DNA from: Xanthoparmelia taractica
Lineage: Eukaryota > Ascomycota > Lecanoromycetes > Lecanorales > Parmeliaceae
Length of the DNA: 53,579 nt
Reading direction: 5' to 3'
NCBI GenBank assembly: GCA_033085395.1
Contig: JANQBS010000261.1
Location: 1-53,579, forward strand
Part shown: positions 24,076 to 35,588 of the stretch, one piece after another
How positions within the stretch are numbered: the stretch's first letter is position 1
Layout: every line of letters starts with the position of its first letter
Notes under the pieces: generated by a model
The model's input: only the letters and a program-made list of their open reading frames with translations
Told to the model about the DNA's origin: nothing
Database searches by the model: none
Position numbers and translations under genes: made by a program

Positions 24076-24212
24076 TTGCTTATAACCAGAATGCTATTGG
24101 CTCTTCCAGCCATGTCTTCGGCTCATGTAGAGGCAGTCCACTGCTTCTACAGAACTACGACGACCCTCCTACAACGGCCTGACTAGCCTTCCCCACCTCT
24201 ATCCACATAATC

Positions 24213-26021
24213 ATGGCCGCGCCCGATCCCGGCTTTGCCGTCATGCTGCCAGAAGAGCCCCAGAAGAGCGGTATCGCAATATCCTCACAGGACTCCCGCG
24301 ACGAGCTCCCCGTTGCGCCAGACCAATTCGACCCGCAGTACGAGACCTCTCGCTGGGAAATTTGGGCATACTATTCCTACTACATTGGCAACAATGGCTT
24401 GACGCTGTTCAACTTTGCACCAACAGCTTTTCAGAACCTGTTGTCCCAGGCAGCTGGAGATGCTGGCACTTTGCGATTCGCTGGCGTGAACAGGACAATC
24501 AATAGCATTGTCCTGGTGGCCAATGGCATCAGCTTTGCTATACAGATTGTCCTGTTCTTGGTTGTTGGGAGTTATGCTGGTAGCTGTGCTCAGCATGTAC
24601 GAGTGATTGAGCTGCGCTGACGGCGGCAAGACTTTGGACGTTCGCGACCCAATATTCTCATTGTACTCTCCATTGTTGCCTTTGGCATAGGCTTTGGCTG
24701 GATGGGCGTGCATACATCGGACAAATGGCGGGTGGCAGCAGGGATGTACATTGTGGGTTGTTAGTCCAGGTTCTGAGACCCTCTTGCTTTCCGTGTCTGA
24801 CATCTTCCAGTGATTGCATACCAAACAACCTTGACCTTTTGGACTGCAGCATTTCCAGGTCTCGCCCGAAACACGCCCCAACTACGGGCCAAAGCGGAGG
24901 AGCTCACCAATGGAACCATACCTCGAGATGAGTATGACTACGCCGACACACTGCAACGGAGTCGGTTAGCAAATATGGCATTCTATATACAATCTTGCGG
25001 AGAGATTGTCATACTTGCTCTAATAGTTGGTGTGCTGTACGGTGTGCATGTCACGGCGAGCGAAGCCAACAACAACTACGGCCTAAGTGTTCTCATTGCC
25101 TTCGCAACCGGCGTGTGGCTGCTGCTGGCCATACCATGGTTCGTTCTAGAAAAGAGAAGACCAGGTCAGCCGCTGCCGCCTAATATGAATATTGTGGTGG
25201 TGGGCTTGTGGCAGTTATACCGTGCTATTACTCAAATCTGGCGTCTCAAGCAAAGTCTTATCTACCTCGTTGGTATGTAATGCGATGGGCGCCACCATTG
25301 ATTCACTATTGACACTGCATAGGCTACTTCTTGCTTGGCGACTCCCTCAATACGACCGTTACCGTTGTTGCCACTCTCCAGAATGAGGTCGTCGAGTACG
25401 ACACGCTGACACTAACCTACCTCCTTCTCGTCGGCATCGCGGCTCAAGCAGTCGGCATCTACAGCTTCTGGTGGATTCAACAACGATATCAACTCAGTAC
25501 GAAGACCATGTTCAATGCGGTCGTTGTCGGCATCATTCTGCTGTAAGCTTGCCCACATGACCCTTCTCCCATTAGTGAAGCTAGATACTGACTATGAATC
25601 GTGCGGCGACGGTTGGGGCATGATAGGTATATGGACTCAAACATTCGGTTTCCACCACGTTTGGGAATTCTGGGTCTACCAGACCTTCTACGGCCTCTTC
25701 ATTTGCCCCTGGTACTCTTACTCACAGATCATGATTTCTGAAGTCACACCCCGCGGCAAAGAGTTTCTATTCTTCTCCCTATTCTCAATCATTGGCAAGA
25801 CATCATCCTTCATTGGACCGCTGGTTTCAAGCGCAATCATCGATGCAAGTCCGCATGGAAACAACAGCACGCCCTTTTACTTCTTACTTGGACTATCTTG
25901 TCTGAGTGCAGCGTTTCTGATAGTATTCTTGGATTTGAAAAAGAGCAGAATGGAACAGGAAAGGTTTCTAGCGGAAGAAGAGCTGGTGAGGGCGAAGCGA
26001 GCTGTGAGTCAGGGAAGCTGA
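24213..26021 (+). CDS. ATG22: Atg22-like vacuolar amino-acid exporter (MFS)
   Basis: Atg22 family proteins sit in the vacuolar membrane and release amino acids from autophagic breakdown. Exons: 24213..24579, 24631..24756, 24811..25272, 25323..about 25543, and about 25607..26021. Visible features: RWEIWAYYSYYIGNNGLTLF near residue 45, NSIVLVANGISFAIQ, FGIGFGWMGVHTSDKW, a loop with an N-glycosylation-type NGT, VGYFLLGDSLNTTVTVVATL, GWGMIGIWTQTFGFHHVWEF, and SQIMISEVTPRGKEFLFFSLFSIIGKTSSFIGPLVSS, all typical of the family. The first three introns are 50-54 nt with consistent phase. The fourth has a strong GTAAGC donor at 25,544, but no AG acceptor gives the required phase before GWGMIG, so that junction may use an atypical site or carry a mutation. 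The tail is charged and probably cytosolic. Confidence 0.88.
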
Positions 26022-27469
26022 TGCATTTGGACGAAGTTGGGACAAACACAGGAATGATAAGATACCCAAGTCTAACGAGTATGTAGTCCAAATATGGTCA
26101 TGTAACGATGTACTTAACAAAAAAAAAAAAGGCTGATGCTAACACATAACCGCTATTACGAAGCTAGAACGCGAGAAACCCGCGGACCTTTGTAACGCTA
26201 TGAGAAATCCATCGAGATGATGAAATTCTACCTCTACGGCGCCGCAATACTCGCTCTAATCAAATGCAACCCAAGCCCCAGCCCATACCCATCCAAAATT
26301 ATTTCTTCCGACTCCTAAACGTCATAGACCGCCCCAGCTAGACAGCATCCTTGACACAACACACCCATGGCATTTTCGACGCACGCTGTGGAAGGACGCC
26401 GACATTGCACGCCGCTCTATCAGAGCAGATTGCGATTCGTATCATGGATCTGTAAACAAACCTGAAATTTATAATCGAAGTATTAGCGTGCTTTCAATAC
26501 ACTATGCGTTTTCGCTGATATGGATCCCTAATACGGTAAAGTACGAGTATTCTAAGACTCAAGATTTAGCGTCAAGATATGACCCGATTGGTTCGTTCTG
26601 ATAATTACCTAACTGACCTCACTTTCATGACGCGTACTAACGAGAAGGCCGCAGGTCCAGCTAGGGAGCCTGATGGGGCGGAAGGCTACCTACCTCAGCC
26701 TTTCTGGTCAAGGAGAATAGACTTGATACTTGAAGAAGGACTTTCGATGCAGGCTTTCGCACACCTATGACGATATCAATCTCTTGGGACCTATGTTATG
26801 GGGATTCGAGGTGTTTCGATCAAGTTCTTTTCAAAACGGACGAGGTCAATTGACTGAGTGGCTGTCGATTGCGACGGGAGCAGATTTCGGATTTGGTGGG
26901 GTAATACAATGGTGTGGTCATTATCGTACCCAGTATAAGCCACCCTGTCGCCACTACTGCATGGCAGCCCATCTTATGCAGGCAAAGTCACCCGGGCCGC
27001 TCAACTGCTTCAGTCATCTTGAGCGAAGACGCCTTCGGGGCTGTGTTGCTGACAGGCTGCTCCGGTCTGTTAAGCCGAGGCTTTGTCGTCTTGTTGCTCT
27101 GCTCACATCACCGACCTCCTCCAAACTACCTTTTATCCAGCCTTGACAAGTCATTTGGTCCTGGGATCGATGCGCTATTTAGTGGCTGAGTATTCATGGA
27201 TCGCTAGTCGACCGCTCCCAATGCCTGCCGCAGTCGATCGATAATAGCCTGTAGAACGCCATAACTGTGCAAACGTAAAAGAATGGGGCGCTACCGACAG
27301 TTTGCTACCATCCGCATGTCATCTTAGGCACCCTTTACTGACTGTAAAGACTAGCTCGTCTTGCAAAAATCGGTGGTGCCTCGCTCGCATCTTCTGGTCC
27401 ATCCAAGGCCAAACATTGACACCAGAATACCAGATCAAACAAGACTGTAACTGATTGGACAGAGCTGGA
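26022..27469. other. intergenic, no supported gene
   Basis: Contains the Atg22 3' UTR and an A12 run at 26,120-26,131. Open frames at 26,579-27,190 overlap in different frames and carry no motif I recognise. The last 100 bases before 27,470 are probably the promoter/leader of the NLR gene. Confidence 0.55.
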
Positions 27470-30400
27470 ATGGCGGCACCACTGGTACAAGATCAGTCAA
27501 TTATCATGTCCGGTGAGAGTTCCTCACCTGACCTATGGAACAAAGCATTAGATACCCTATCGGTCGAGCTCAGGAATAGTCTTGACTTGACGAAAGCCAG
27601 TCGTGGTTATGTACTCTCCGAGGCCCTGAAAGAAGCACAGGAGAAAAGAAAAACCTGCGCACAGAAGTTCTGGACGCTTAAGAAGCGCAATGGCGAGACT
27701 ATCATCCTCCGAGACGTGATCGAGAAGATCATCGTCTGGGGTGAAAAGTTCATAGCAGTTGGCGACGCCGTGATGCAGTATGATACGGCCCACGCTGCGC
27801 CTGCCTGGGCAGCATTTCGCTTTGTGTTGCAGGTAAAGACCACCACCCTCTTTTGTCGTCCCCTCTTTGCTGATGCTCATCAGATGGCTGTGAATGATAA
27901 AAGAGCATTTGGGTGGCCCATCTCATCACGCGATACGCAATCCTGGAAGAGCTGTACCTGCAACGCTACTCAACAGCACGTGATAAGCTCGAGGACATAG
28001 TCGTTTGCCTTTATGCTGAGACATTGACCTTTCTTGCAAGATGCCGGAAGTAAGATCTTACTTCCAGAGCTCCGCAAAAAGTAAGAAAACTATTCGCCCG
28101 AAATATCTGTAAAGCTAACGAGTTCAGTCCGTTTGGCTAAAAGTGTGGTCAAATTATCCGAAGACGAGCAGATGGCTAAGATCAAAACCCTTGATGGTCA
28201 GGTATCGAGGCTCACCGAGGTATTCTCTGTTGACATACAAACCGAGACTGCGAAGAGGATCGCATCTATGAACACTCTTCTCACATCACTCAATGAACCT
28301 ATCAAGCGGTTGCTAGACCACTCAAGCATATCTACGCAACTTCTACAGGGGAGCCAATGCCTCCAATTACTGCACTGGCTCTCGCCCGTGCCATTTTCCA
28401 GTCATCATAAGCGGCACTCCGAAAGCCAAATTCCTGGTTCAGGCCAATGGTTACTGGATCACAATCGATACCGCAACTGGAGAAACACCAGTTCATCCTC
28501 CATTTCCCTGCTACACGGCATCATCGGGTCTGGCAAAACATTACTGACGTCGACAGTTGTGGATTCGTTCTTGCAAGAAAGCTCTGGACAAGCCTCACCT
28601 GCTCCACTCGCGTATTTCTATTGTACAAGGAATTCAGCGGAGACCGAGTGCAGCAACCCAGATGAGATCTTGCGAAGTATCATGAGGCAATTAACCATCA
28701 GCCATGGGTCCTCATCGCAGGTTCACGAAAGAGTCCTGCAAGAGTATGAACGTCGGCAAGCAGTGGCGAAAGTTGATGGTTTTGAAATAACGAGACTCAA
28801 GGCTGCCGAATGTGTGAGGCTGATTCTCGACACTACAGCGACCAACCCAGCGACTGTAGTAATAGATGCTGTGGACGAGATCCAGCCCAACTCAAGGCAT
28901 GTCCTTTTAAACGCTTTGGTCCCGATCGTCCAAAACTCCATGAGTGTTGTTAAAGTCTTTGTGACTAGCCGAGATGACACCAAAATACATGCACTGCTTC
29001 CTGATGCTGAGGCTTTGAGGGTTAAGATTGAGCATACTCGGGTGGACATGTATACGTTTGTGCGCGAAGAGGTTTCTTCAGCTATTCGAAACCGACGAAT
29101 GCTGAATGGAGTCGTCTCAGACACTCTAAAAGAAGACATGATCAGTGTACTGGTAGCTGGAGCCGGAGAAATGTAAGTCGAGATATTCAATGGTTGATCT
29201 CATGCATCTGACTTGCTAGGTTTTTATGGACTGTGCGACAAATTGAGAATCTTTGTCGATTGAAGACAGAAGCCGATATCAGAAGTAGGATGCGTGCACT
29301 ACCAAAAAATACCTTGAATGAGCTTTACGAAGAAGACTGGACCCAAATATCAGAGTCAGGGTAACGCGCTCGAAGCTACGCGATACAAATCTTTTCCATG
29401 CTCCTTTGTGCGCAAGAGGCCTTATCTCCTGAAGCTCTTATTCAAGCACTGGCGAAAACAATCTCACAGCAAGGAGAAACAATGGATCTGGCCAAAATGA
29501 TGGACATCTGTCTCAATCTGATTGTTTTGGACTCGGAGTTGAACGTGCTGCGCTTTGCACACATATCTTTCCAAGAATTTCTTGAAACGAGGGTAGAATT
29601 TGCCCCACACTACGTCCACAGGGTAGCTGCAGAAATCTGTCTGGATCTATGTCTTGAAGGCTTACCAAGAGGTATGGAAACCGAACTGTCTCCCAAGGAT
29701 AATTTTCACCACTACAGCGCTGTCTACTGGGCAGAACACTGTAAGATTACTGTTGTTACTGGATCCGACGATTCACTTAATAGCAAGATGGTGGAGTTTG
29801 TGTCTGATGGAGGCGACGTCGCTCTCGCCTTTGTCGATTGGATCCAAGAGGTTAAAAATTTTACGAAAAGGTTGCCGAACCACCATGCATTGGCAAAGAC
29901 GCTATACTCAGTAATACATTCTAGTGCCAGTCCCTTATTTACTGCATGCGTATTTGGACTTGCCCCTATCATTGATGATCTCGCGCATGCAACAGAATAT
30001 GATTGGAACCAAACGAACGACTTTGGGCAAAGTGGGTTGTACTTGGCAGCTGCCGCCGGCCATAGGACGATTGTCCAGAGCTTGCTCCAACATAAAGCCT
30101 TCGTCAACATATTAGGTGGCAAGTGTGGTCATCCGTTGCACGCCGCTTGTTTCCGTGGGCACACCAGTATTGTGGAATTGTTACTAGACCATGGCGCAGA
30201 TCCGAAACTGGGACTCAGAAGCGCTCTTGAGTATGCACTACTCGCTGACCATGAAAATATTGCGCTCTTGTTACTAGACGGCAAATTTGACGTATCGGAC
30301 CAAGCTCAATACGATTCCATCCTGCAACAAGCGGCCGAAGCTGGATTTGCAGATGTTGTTCAGTTTCTACAGAAGCAGTACGCTTCTTTATATGGAGACC

Positions 30401-32362
30401 TTGGATCTTCAAGATGCAGAGCCGTCGAAATTGCCATTTTCAGAGGCCGCATAGGAGTGATTGAGCGATACATGCAGAAATTGAGCAACCCGAAAAGTGA
30501 CATACCAGCGGACGCCATTGCAATAGCTGCTCTTGGCAGGCAGGATATTATGATTAATTTATTGGTAGATCAAGGCTTGGATCTCAACCAGGAAGGTGTT
30601 TTGGGTACACCTCTTCGCGCTGCCTCTGTCATGGGTCATGAATCTACCCTCAAGCTTCAACTCGGACTTGGTGCGAACCTACACGTTCCAGGGTCATTTG
30701 GCGAACCATTACAAGCAGCGGCCATGCGAGGCCATGAATCGATTACTGGAACTCTACTGAGCCATGGAGCAAACGTGAACAGCAAGAGCGGACTTTACGG
30801 AACCGCTCTCCAGGCTGCTGCACACCGTAGCCATCAAAAGGTAGTGGAAATTCTACTTGATGCTGGTGCTGACGTACATCGAGATGGTTTCTCCCGTGAT
30901 GCCTTTCATGCCGCATCGGAAGGTGGTCATGAAGGGATCGTACGTTTGATGCTTGAGAAGGGTTTCAAAGTTCGACATCCCCTTCCACGTCCCCGTGCCA
31001 TGCAAGGCTCAAGTGTGTCTCGATCCCTCCTCCGCGACGCCTCTCCGAGTCGAATCCAGGACGTGAAGCTTGTCCGGGGTCCTCAGCCGGGATCGAAAGA
31101 CTGGCGCGAACGAGCTTCCATGGTAGACTCCTCTCTTGTGGTTGGAAAGATGCGAGGAGCTGTACTTTCGGAGCTTGAACTGATACAGCCATATCGCGAA
31201 GGGTTTGGCTACCAAAGTGAGCAAGAGAACTAGGCGCTGCGCGCAGCAGCTGCGAAAGGCTATGTTACAGTGGTCAAGCTGCTCCTCAGCCAACTTGACA
31301 AGGTGGATATTTTAAAATCAGAAGTTGTTGTAGCGTTCAAAGAGGCATACAAAAATGGGCATGTAAATGTGGTCAATCAGTTTCTTTCTGAACGAGTCGA
31401 AGTGAACGGCTTGAAGGCTGACCTTGAAGCTGCAGCATTAAATGGCCATCTGAAAGTGGTGAACTTACTCATAGTTCATGAAGTTAGGCTCGGGTTAGCC
31501 CGAGTCGGGACTGTAGAGTTGCGCACTCAGGTACGTCGGTTTACATACATCACTATTCCCGGAGGCCGGTGCTGGCGCACCTATCGAATCAATTAATGGG
31601 CTGACATAAAATTAGGAGACCTATGAATTGGATTCAACAGCCCGCGCGATATTGAACTCGGGCAGCGAAGGAGGCCACTTGCCAATCCTTAAAAGAGGAC
31701 AAGACTTAGTGGCCTAACGCTGTACGGATGCTGCTTCTCGTCACTTGTACGGAGAGGCGTTGACCACCGCTGTCGCAAATCGTAACTTGAATATTTTGGA
31801 AGCTCTGCTTGAGAGAAATTTCGAATGTGACTTAGAGGAGCTAAGGAAAAATCTAAATTCAGTCTGTGCGTGGGGGAGTGAAGAAGCTCTACAAATACTA
31901 CTCAAGCACGATGCAAAGCAGGTACTCGGGATTCAGCAATATTCTAGCGGTCTCACCCGAGCCGCACGGAAGAACAACCGTCAAGCTGTGATGTATTGGC
32001 TGAATCAGCATCCTGAACGTCCTAGCCTCGTTGTCGATTCCGCGACCCTCATCCACGTGTCTGGAAATGGTTTCACGGATGTCCTACTGCCACTGATCGA
32101 AAAAATTAGGCCAGCGGCTTCTTTTGAAATGACACTCAACCAATGCATGCGAGTCGCTTCGGAACATGGTCATAAAGAGGTAGTTGAATACTTGATTGAG
32201 GCAGGTGCTGACGTTAATTCTATCGAACAAGAACCACAAGACACCAGTGATGACACCAAAACTTATGATGACCACTTCGACCGCTTGTCTTACGACTTTG
32301 ACAGACCTAAACCGAAGCTGACTGCCCTTCAAGCCGCTCTCATTGGAGTAGGAAGACATTGA
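27470..32362 (+). pseudogene. broken NACHT-ankyrin NLR-like (STAND) protein gene
   Basis: Fungal NLRs act in non-self recognition and heterokaryon incompatibility. Exon blocks: 27470..27832, 27884..28080, 28128..29172, 29220..31530 and 31616..32362, with ordinary GT-AG introns. The N-terminal region (APAWAAFRFVLQ, then AVNDK, then LITRYAILEELYL) is of the kind found ahead of NACHT in fungal STAND proteins. The NACHT domain shows Walker A GIIGSGKT (about 28,517-28,540) and Walker B VVIDAVDE (about 28,855-28,880). A winged-helix-like part (FSMLLCAQEALSPEAL, then FAHISFQEFL) and about 15-20 ankyrin repeats follow. Breaks: in-frame stops at 29,362-29,364 (TAA), 31,231-31,233 (TAG) and 31,715-31,717 (TAA), a frame change near 27,910 between KRAFG and HLITRY, and another at the palindrome 28,046-28,065. 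Homology continues past every break, so one ancestral gene is indicated. A shorter product starting at about 29,398 cannot be excluded. Confidence 0.85.
28046..28065. repeat. perfect 20-bp palindrome inside the NLR relic
   Basis: GGAAGTAAGATCTTACTTCC equals its own reverse complement. It sits exactly where the frame changes between FLARCRK and YFQSSAK; the two frames differ by an 8-base excess, so the centre may be an inserted or templated sequence. Confidence 0.8.
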
Positions 32363-33323
32363 ATGAGAGACATTAGTGAGAGATTGAGTAAGAAATGGAT
32401 TTTCTTTTTTACAGGCTACAAAGACGAAGCAAATAGACCCACGATAGCATTGACATTGTTACCGCTCCACACTGAACCTGATATGAAGTGACCAGTCCTT
32501 AGCATTCTTGCTTCAGCTCCCATGTACCTCCTGAACATTCTCCAAGTCAGAAATGACTCAGGAACATGAGCACAGAGACGAACACTGACTGCTGCGTAGC
32601 GAAGGTCCTAGGATTCTGTAGGTAACCCGCGCAGAACCCCCAGAGCCTGAACGTCAGATAAACATCTATATTTCTGTCATCGAAACTATTACTGATTCCT
32701 ATGAGGTGGAACGAAGAGAAAGTTCGGCCCTTTCAACTGATCCTTATCCTGTCCTATGCGGTTCAAGGGCTTGGTCCACAAAGCAGCTCTGCTGCAGAAG
32801 CATACTTGAAGCACGGTGATTGATACTGCCTACTTCAGACGAGATCCGTTTATGGGGAAGTTGCATGTGAAGACCTCTGAGTGCTCGAGGTCAAGTGTAC
32901 CAACAGGCAGTACGGAACTACATGGGAATTGGAATATCCGAGAGAAATAGAATCGCAGGTGGCTTTGGATTTTGTGCAGGTTGCACTGCAAGTGTAGAGA
33001 ATGGAGTGTACCATATGGTCCTCCAAAAATACCAACGAAATGGTCTTCCTCAGCCAGCGAGTCTCGTCGCTGTATTCCGTCGTACAAGCTAGTGTTTGGG
33101 TCAGCCCTACAGGACCCTTTACGCAACCAACGCTCCTGCGCCTTGACAAGCATCAAGCTACAACAAAACTACGATAAGCTAACCACTCAGCGTGAGCGTG
33201 ACCTACCTTCACGATCAGTCTGCGGGATGGCTTCGGTCACGATGGAGTTTATAGCATCAAAAGCAATTCTGCCCTCTTCTCCTCTTCAACTCGCTCCACC
33301 ATCGGTACCTTTACCTCGAGAAC
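32363..33323. other. intergenic between NLR relic and transporter
   Basis: No gene supported. Short frames on both strands around 32,830-33,160 overlap and show no family signature. The final part is presumably promoter and leader of the transporter gene. Confidence 0.55.
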
Positions 33324-34913
33324 ATGAAGGAGAAGCACGTTACCATTGACGACTCATCTTGCTCTGAGGAGCCTTGGAGAACACTCCAAGATGACACGAT
33401 AGTACATCGAGGCATGCACATCCCGAATCACATGCGGTCTCTTGGACAGGACGGCTATCGGACCCCTACAATTGAAGACTATGAGATGCAAGATGGTGGC
33501 CCAAGAACTCCCAATGGTGCTCGAACGCCCAATGGAGTCGCAACTCCCAACGGCCATTCTACACCCAACAGTCTGCACCTTCGGCAACCTCAGGGTCGTC
33601 ATCATTTGAACCTAAGCAGTAGTAGTCTCGCTCACAGCATCCTCGACAAGCTACATTGGCGGGAGAGGATAAGACACTACACATGGACATTCTTCACCAT
33701 GACCATGGCTACTGGAGGAATAGCAAATGTGCTCTATAATGGTAAGCTTACTTTACGAGGTCCAAGAAGCTTTCCAAATTGTTGACCGAGTCAATGCATA
33801 GTGCCGTTCAAATTTCCAGGCCTCGAAGCCATCGGCGTCATATTCTTCCTTCTTAATATCTTCCTCTTCATCGTCAATACAGTGATGATATCTCTACGGT
33901 TCTACTGCTACCCAGAAACATTCAAAGCATCTTTTCTACATCCCACAGAAAGACTCTTTATACCAGCAGCCGTAGTTTCGTTCGGTACGATCCTGCTGAA
34001 CATATCTCAATATGGCCCAAGCCATGCTGGTGACTGGCTCAACGATGCTGTTGTCATCTTGTTTTGGGTCCATGTAGGCTTGGCTCTTATCGCCTCAACG
34101 GGCGTATACCTAATCATGTCAGAACTTCGGGCCCATCTTCGCGCTACGTAGATATTAAATGTGTGCAGGTGGTCCACGGAATCCTTTACAATAGAGAAGA
34201 TGACACCAATCTGGATCTTTCCAGCATATCCACTTCTTATCATTGGACCTCATGCTGCTGTACTCAGCCAGACTCTCAAGCAGAAGCGAGCCCTCGACAT
34301 CATCGTCGGTGGATACACGTTACAAGGTATTGGATTCATGGTCTCGTTGATGATATACTCTGCGTTTATATATCGTCTTATGACTCAAAAGCTACCCCAA
34401 GAGAGCACAAGACCTGGTATGTTCGTATCAGTTGGACCAAGCGGGTTCACTGTTGCAGGCGTCATCGGAATGGCAGAAGGCGCCCAACGAGCGTTGCCCC
34501 CAGAGTTCATGGGCAACACCGCAATGTCGGCAATGATACTCAAGGTCATTTCTGCGTGGATGAGCCTTTGGATATGGGGCCTCGCATTGTGGTTCTTTTT
34601 GGTATCCGTTGGCGCTCACTGGTCTTGTGTTGGCCCCAACAAAATGGTCTTTTCCATGACCTGGTATTCATATGTCTTTCCAAATACGGCACTGGTGACA
34701 TCGACGTTCGCCATTGGCAAGGCATTTGAGTCCAAAAGCATTCAAATAATTGGCTGTGTCTTGACACCGATCCTTATCTTGACCTGGTTCTTCGTCGTTG
34801 GGATGATGGTCCGGGCAGTCATGCTAAAGCAAATCCTCTGGCCGCAAAAGGGAGAGGACAAAGACGAAGGCGGTTTCAAGGCACCAAGACCGAGTGGAAG
34901 GCTTAGTGTTTGA
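33324..34913 (+). CDS. TDT-family (SLAC1/Mae1-like) malate or anion transporter
   Basis: Model: join(33324..33741, 33802..34117, 34169..34913), 492 aa, phases consistent. The family (fission-yeast Mae1, bacterial TehA, plant SLAC1, yeast Ssu1) moves C4-dicarboxylates, sulfite or other anions across the plasma membrane with ten TM helices. Visible marks: RIRHYTWTFFTMTMATGGIA (about residues 120-139, the family's first TM), AAVVSFGTILLNISQYGP, WIFPAYPLLIIGPHAAVLS, LQGIGFMVSLMIYSAFIYRL, MFVSVGPSGFTVAGVIGMA and MTWYSYVFPNTALVTSTFAIG. The F-SVGP-GFT motif is typical of the fungal malic-acid transporter subgroup. The cytosolic N terminus (about 110 residues) contains four tandem TPNG-type repeats (33,510-33,572). 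Substrate cannot be decided from sequence alone; malate or another C4 acid is the best guess. It is convergent with carbonic anhydrase, 99 bp apart. Confidence 0.9.
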
Positions 34914-35012
34914 TCATTCTGCTTGTATACTGGGCAATAGCCACGCTTGACTATGGAACAGTATCCTAAGTGGCCAGCACCAGAATGATTCCAAAGCTCG
35001 ACCGTCTAACGT

Positions 35013-35588
35013 CTACAGAACTTGTTTTACTTTCCCACTTTCAACCTCATACACCCAGCCACTGATGGTGACGGAGTCTGGAATGGCCTTGCTAGCCTTG
35101 AGGTACCCTACATCGTCCTCCACAGCCTTGTCAAGGTTGGGAAAAGGCTGAAAGTCGAGGTCGGAGAGTTCCTGCTGGGCTGCTGCGCCTAGATTCTTCT
35201 CGACTACGGCGTGGGCGTCTTGGTTGTTGAAGGTCAGCATACCACAGCCGGTGTGCTTGATGAGCAGAATCTCGTTGGTGCCAAGCAGTTGCTGTGAGAT
35301 GATAAGGGAACGCAGGGCGTCGCGAGCATTGCCTCCAGCATTGCGGATGACATGGGCGTCGCCGAGGTCGATCCCATAAGCTGCTGCGGGGTCAATTCGG
35401 GCGTCCATGCAGGTGACTGCAAAAAGTTAGGCGTCAGGCTGTAGACTTGGTTAGAGTGTTGAAGAGATCATGTGAGACTTGCCCACGGCATATTTCTTGG
35501 TAGGAGGCAGTGCCAGGTCCCCTCCCTTAAAGTTTGAGGCATATTCGGCATTCTTGTTGAGCAGGTTGGCTTGATTTTCAGTCGCCAT
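35013..35588 (-). CDS. beta-class carbonic anhydrase
   Basis: Model: complement(join(35013..35416, 35483..35588)), 169 aa. It interconverts CO2 and bicarbonate. Zinc ligands are Cys38, His90 and Cys93 (CMDARID and KHTGCGM), and the Asp40-Arg42 dyad is intact. RNAGGNARDALRSL is the usual glycine-rich segment. It is of the short beta-CA type (about 160-175 aa) without an N-terminal targeting extension, so probably cytosolic. The single intron has a GC donor (GG|GCAAGT) and a CAG acceptor that restores GTC-ACC-TGC, so the active-site cysteine depends on correct use of this GC-AG intron. The ATG at 35,588 is the first in frame. It is convergent with the TDT transporter. Confidence 0.93.
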
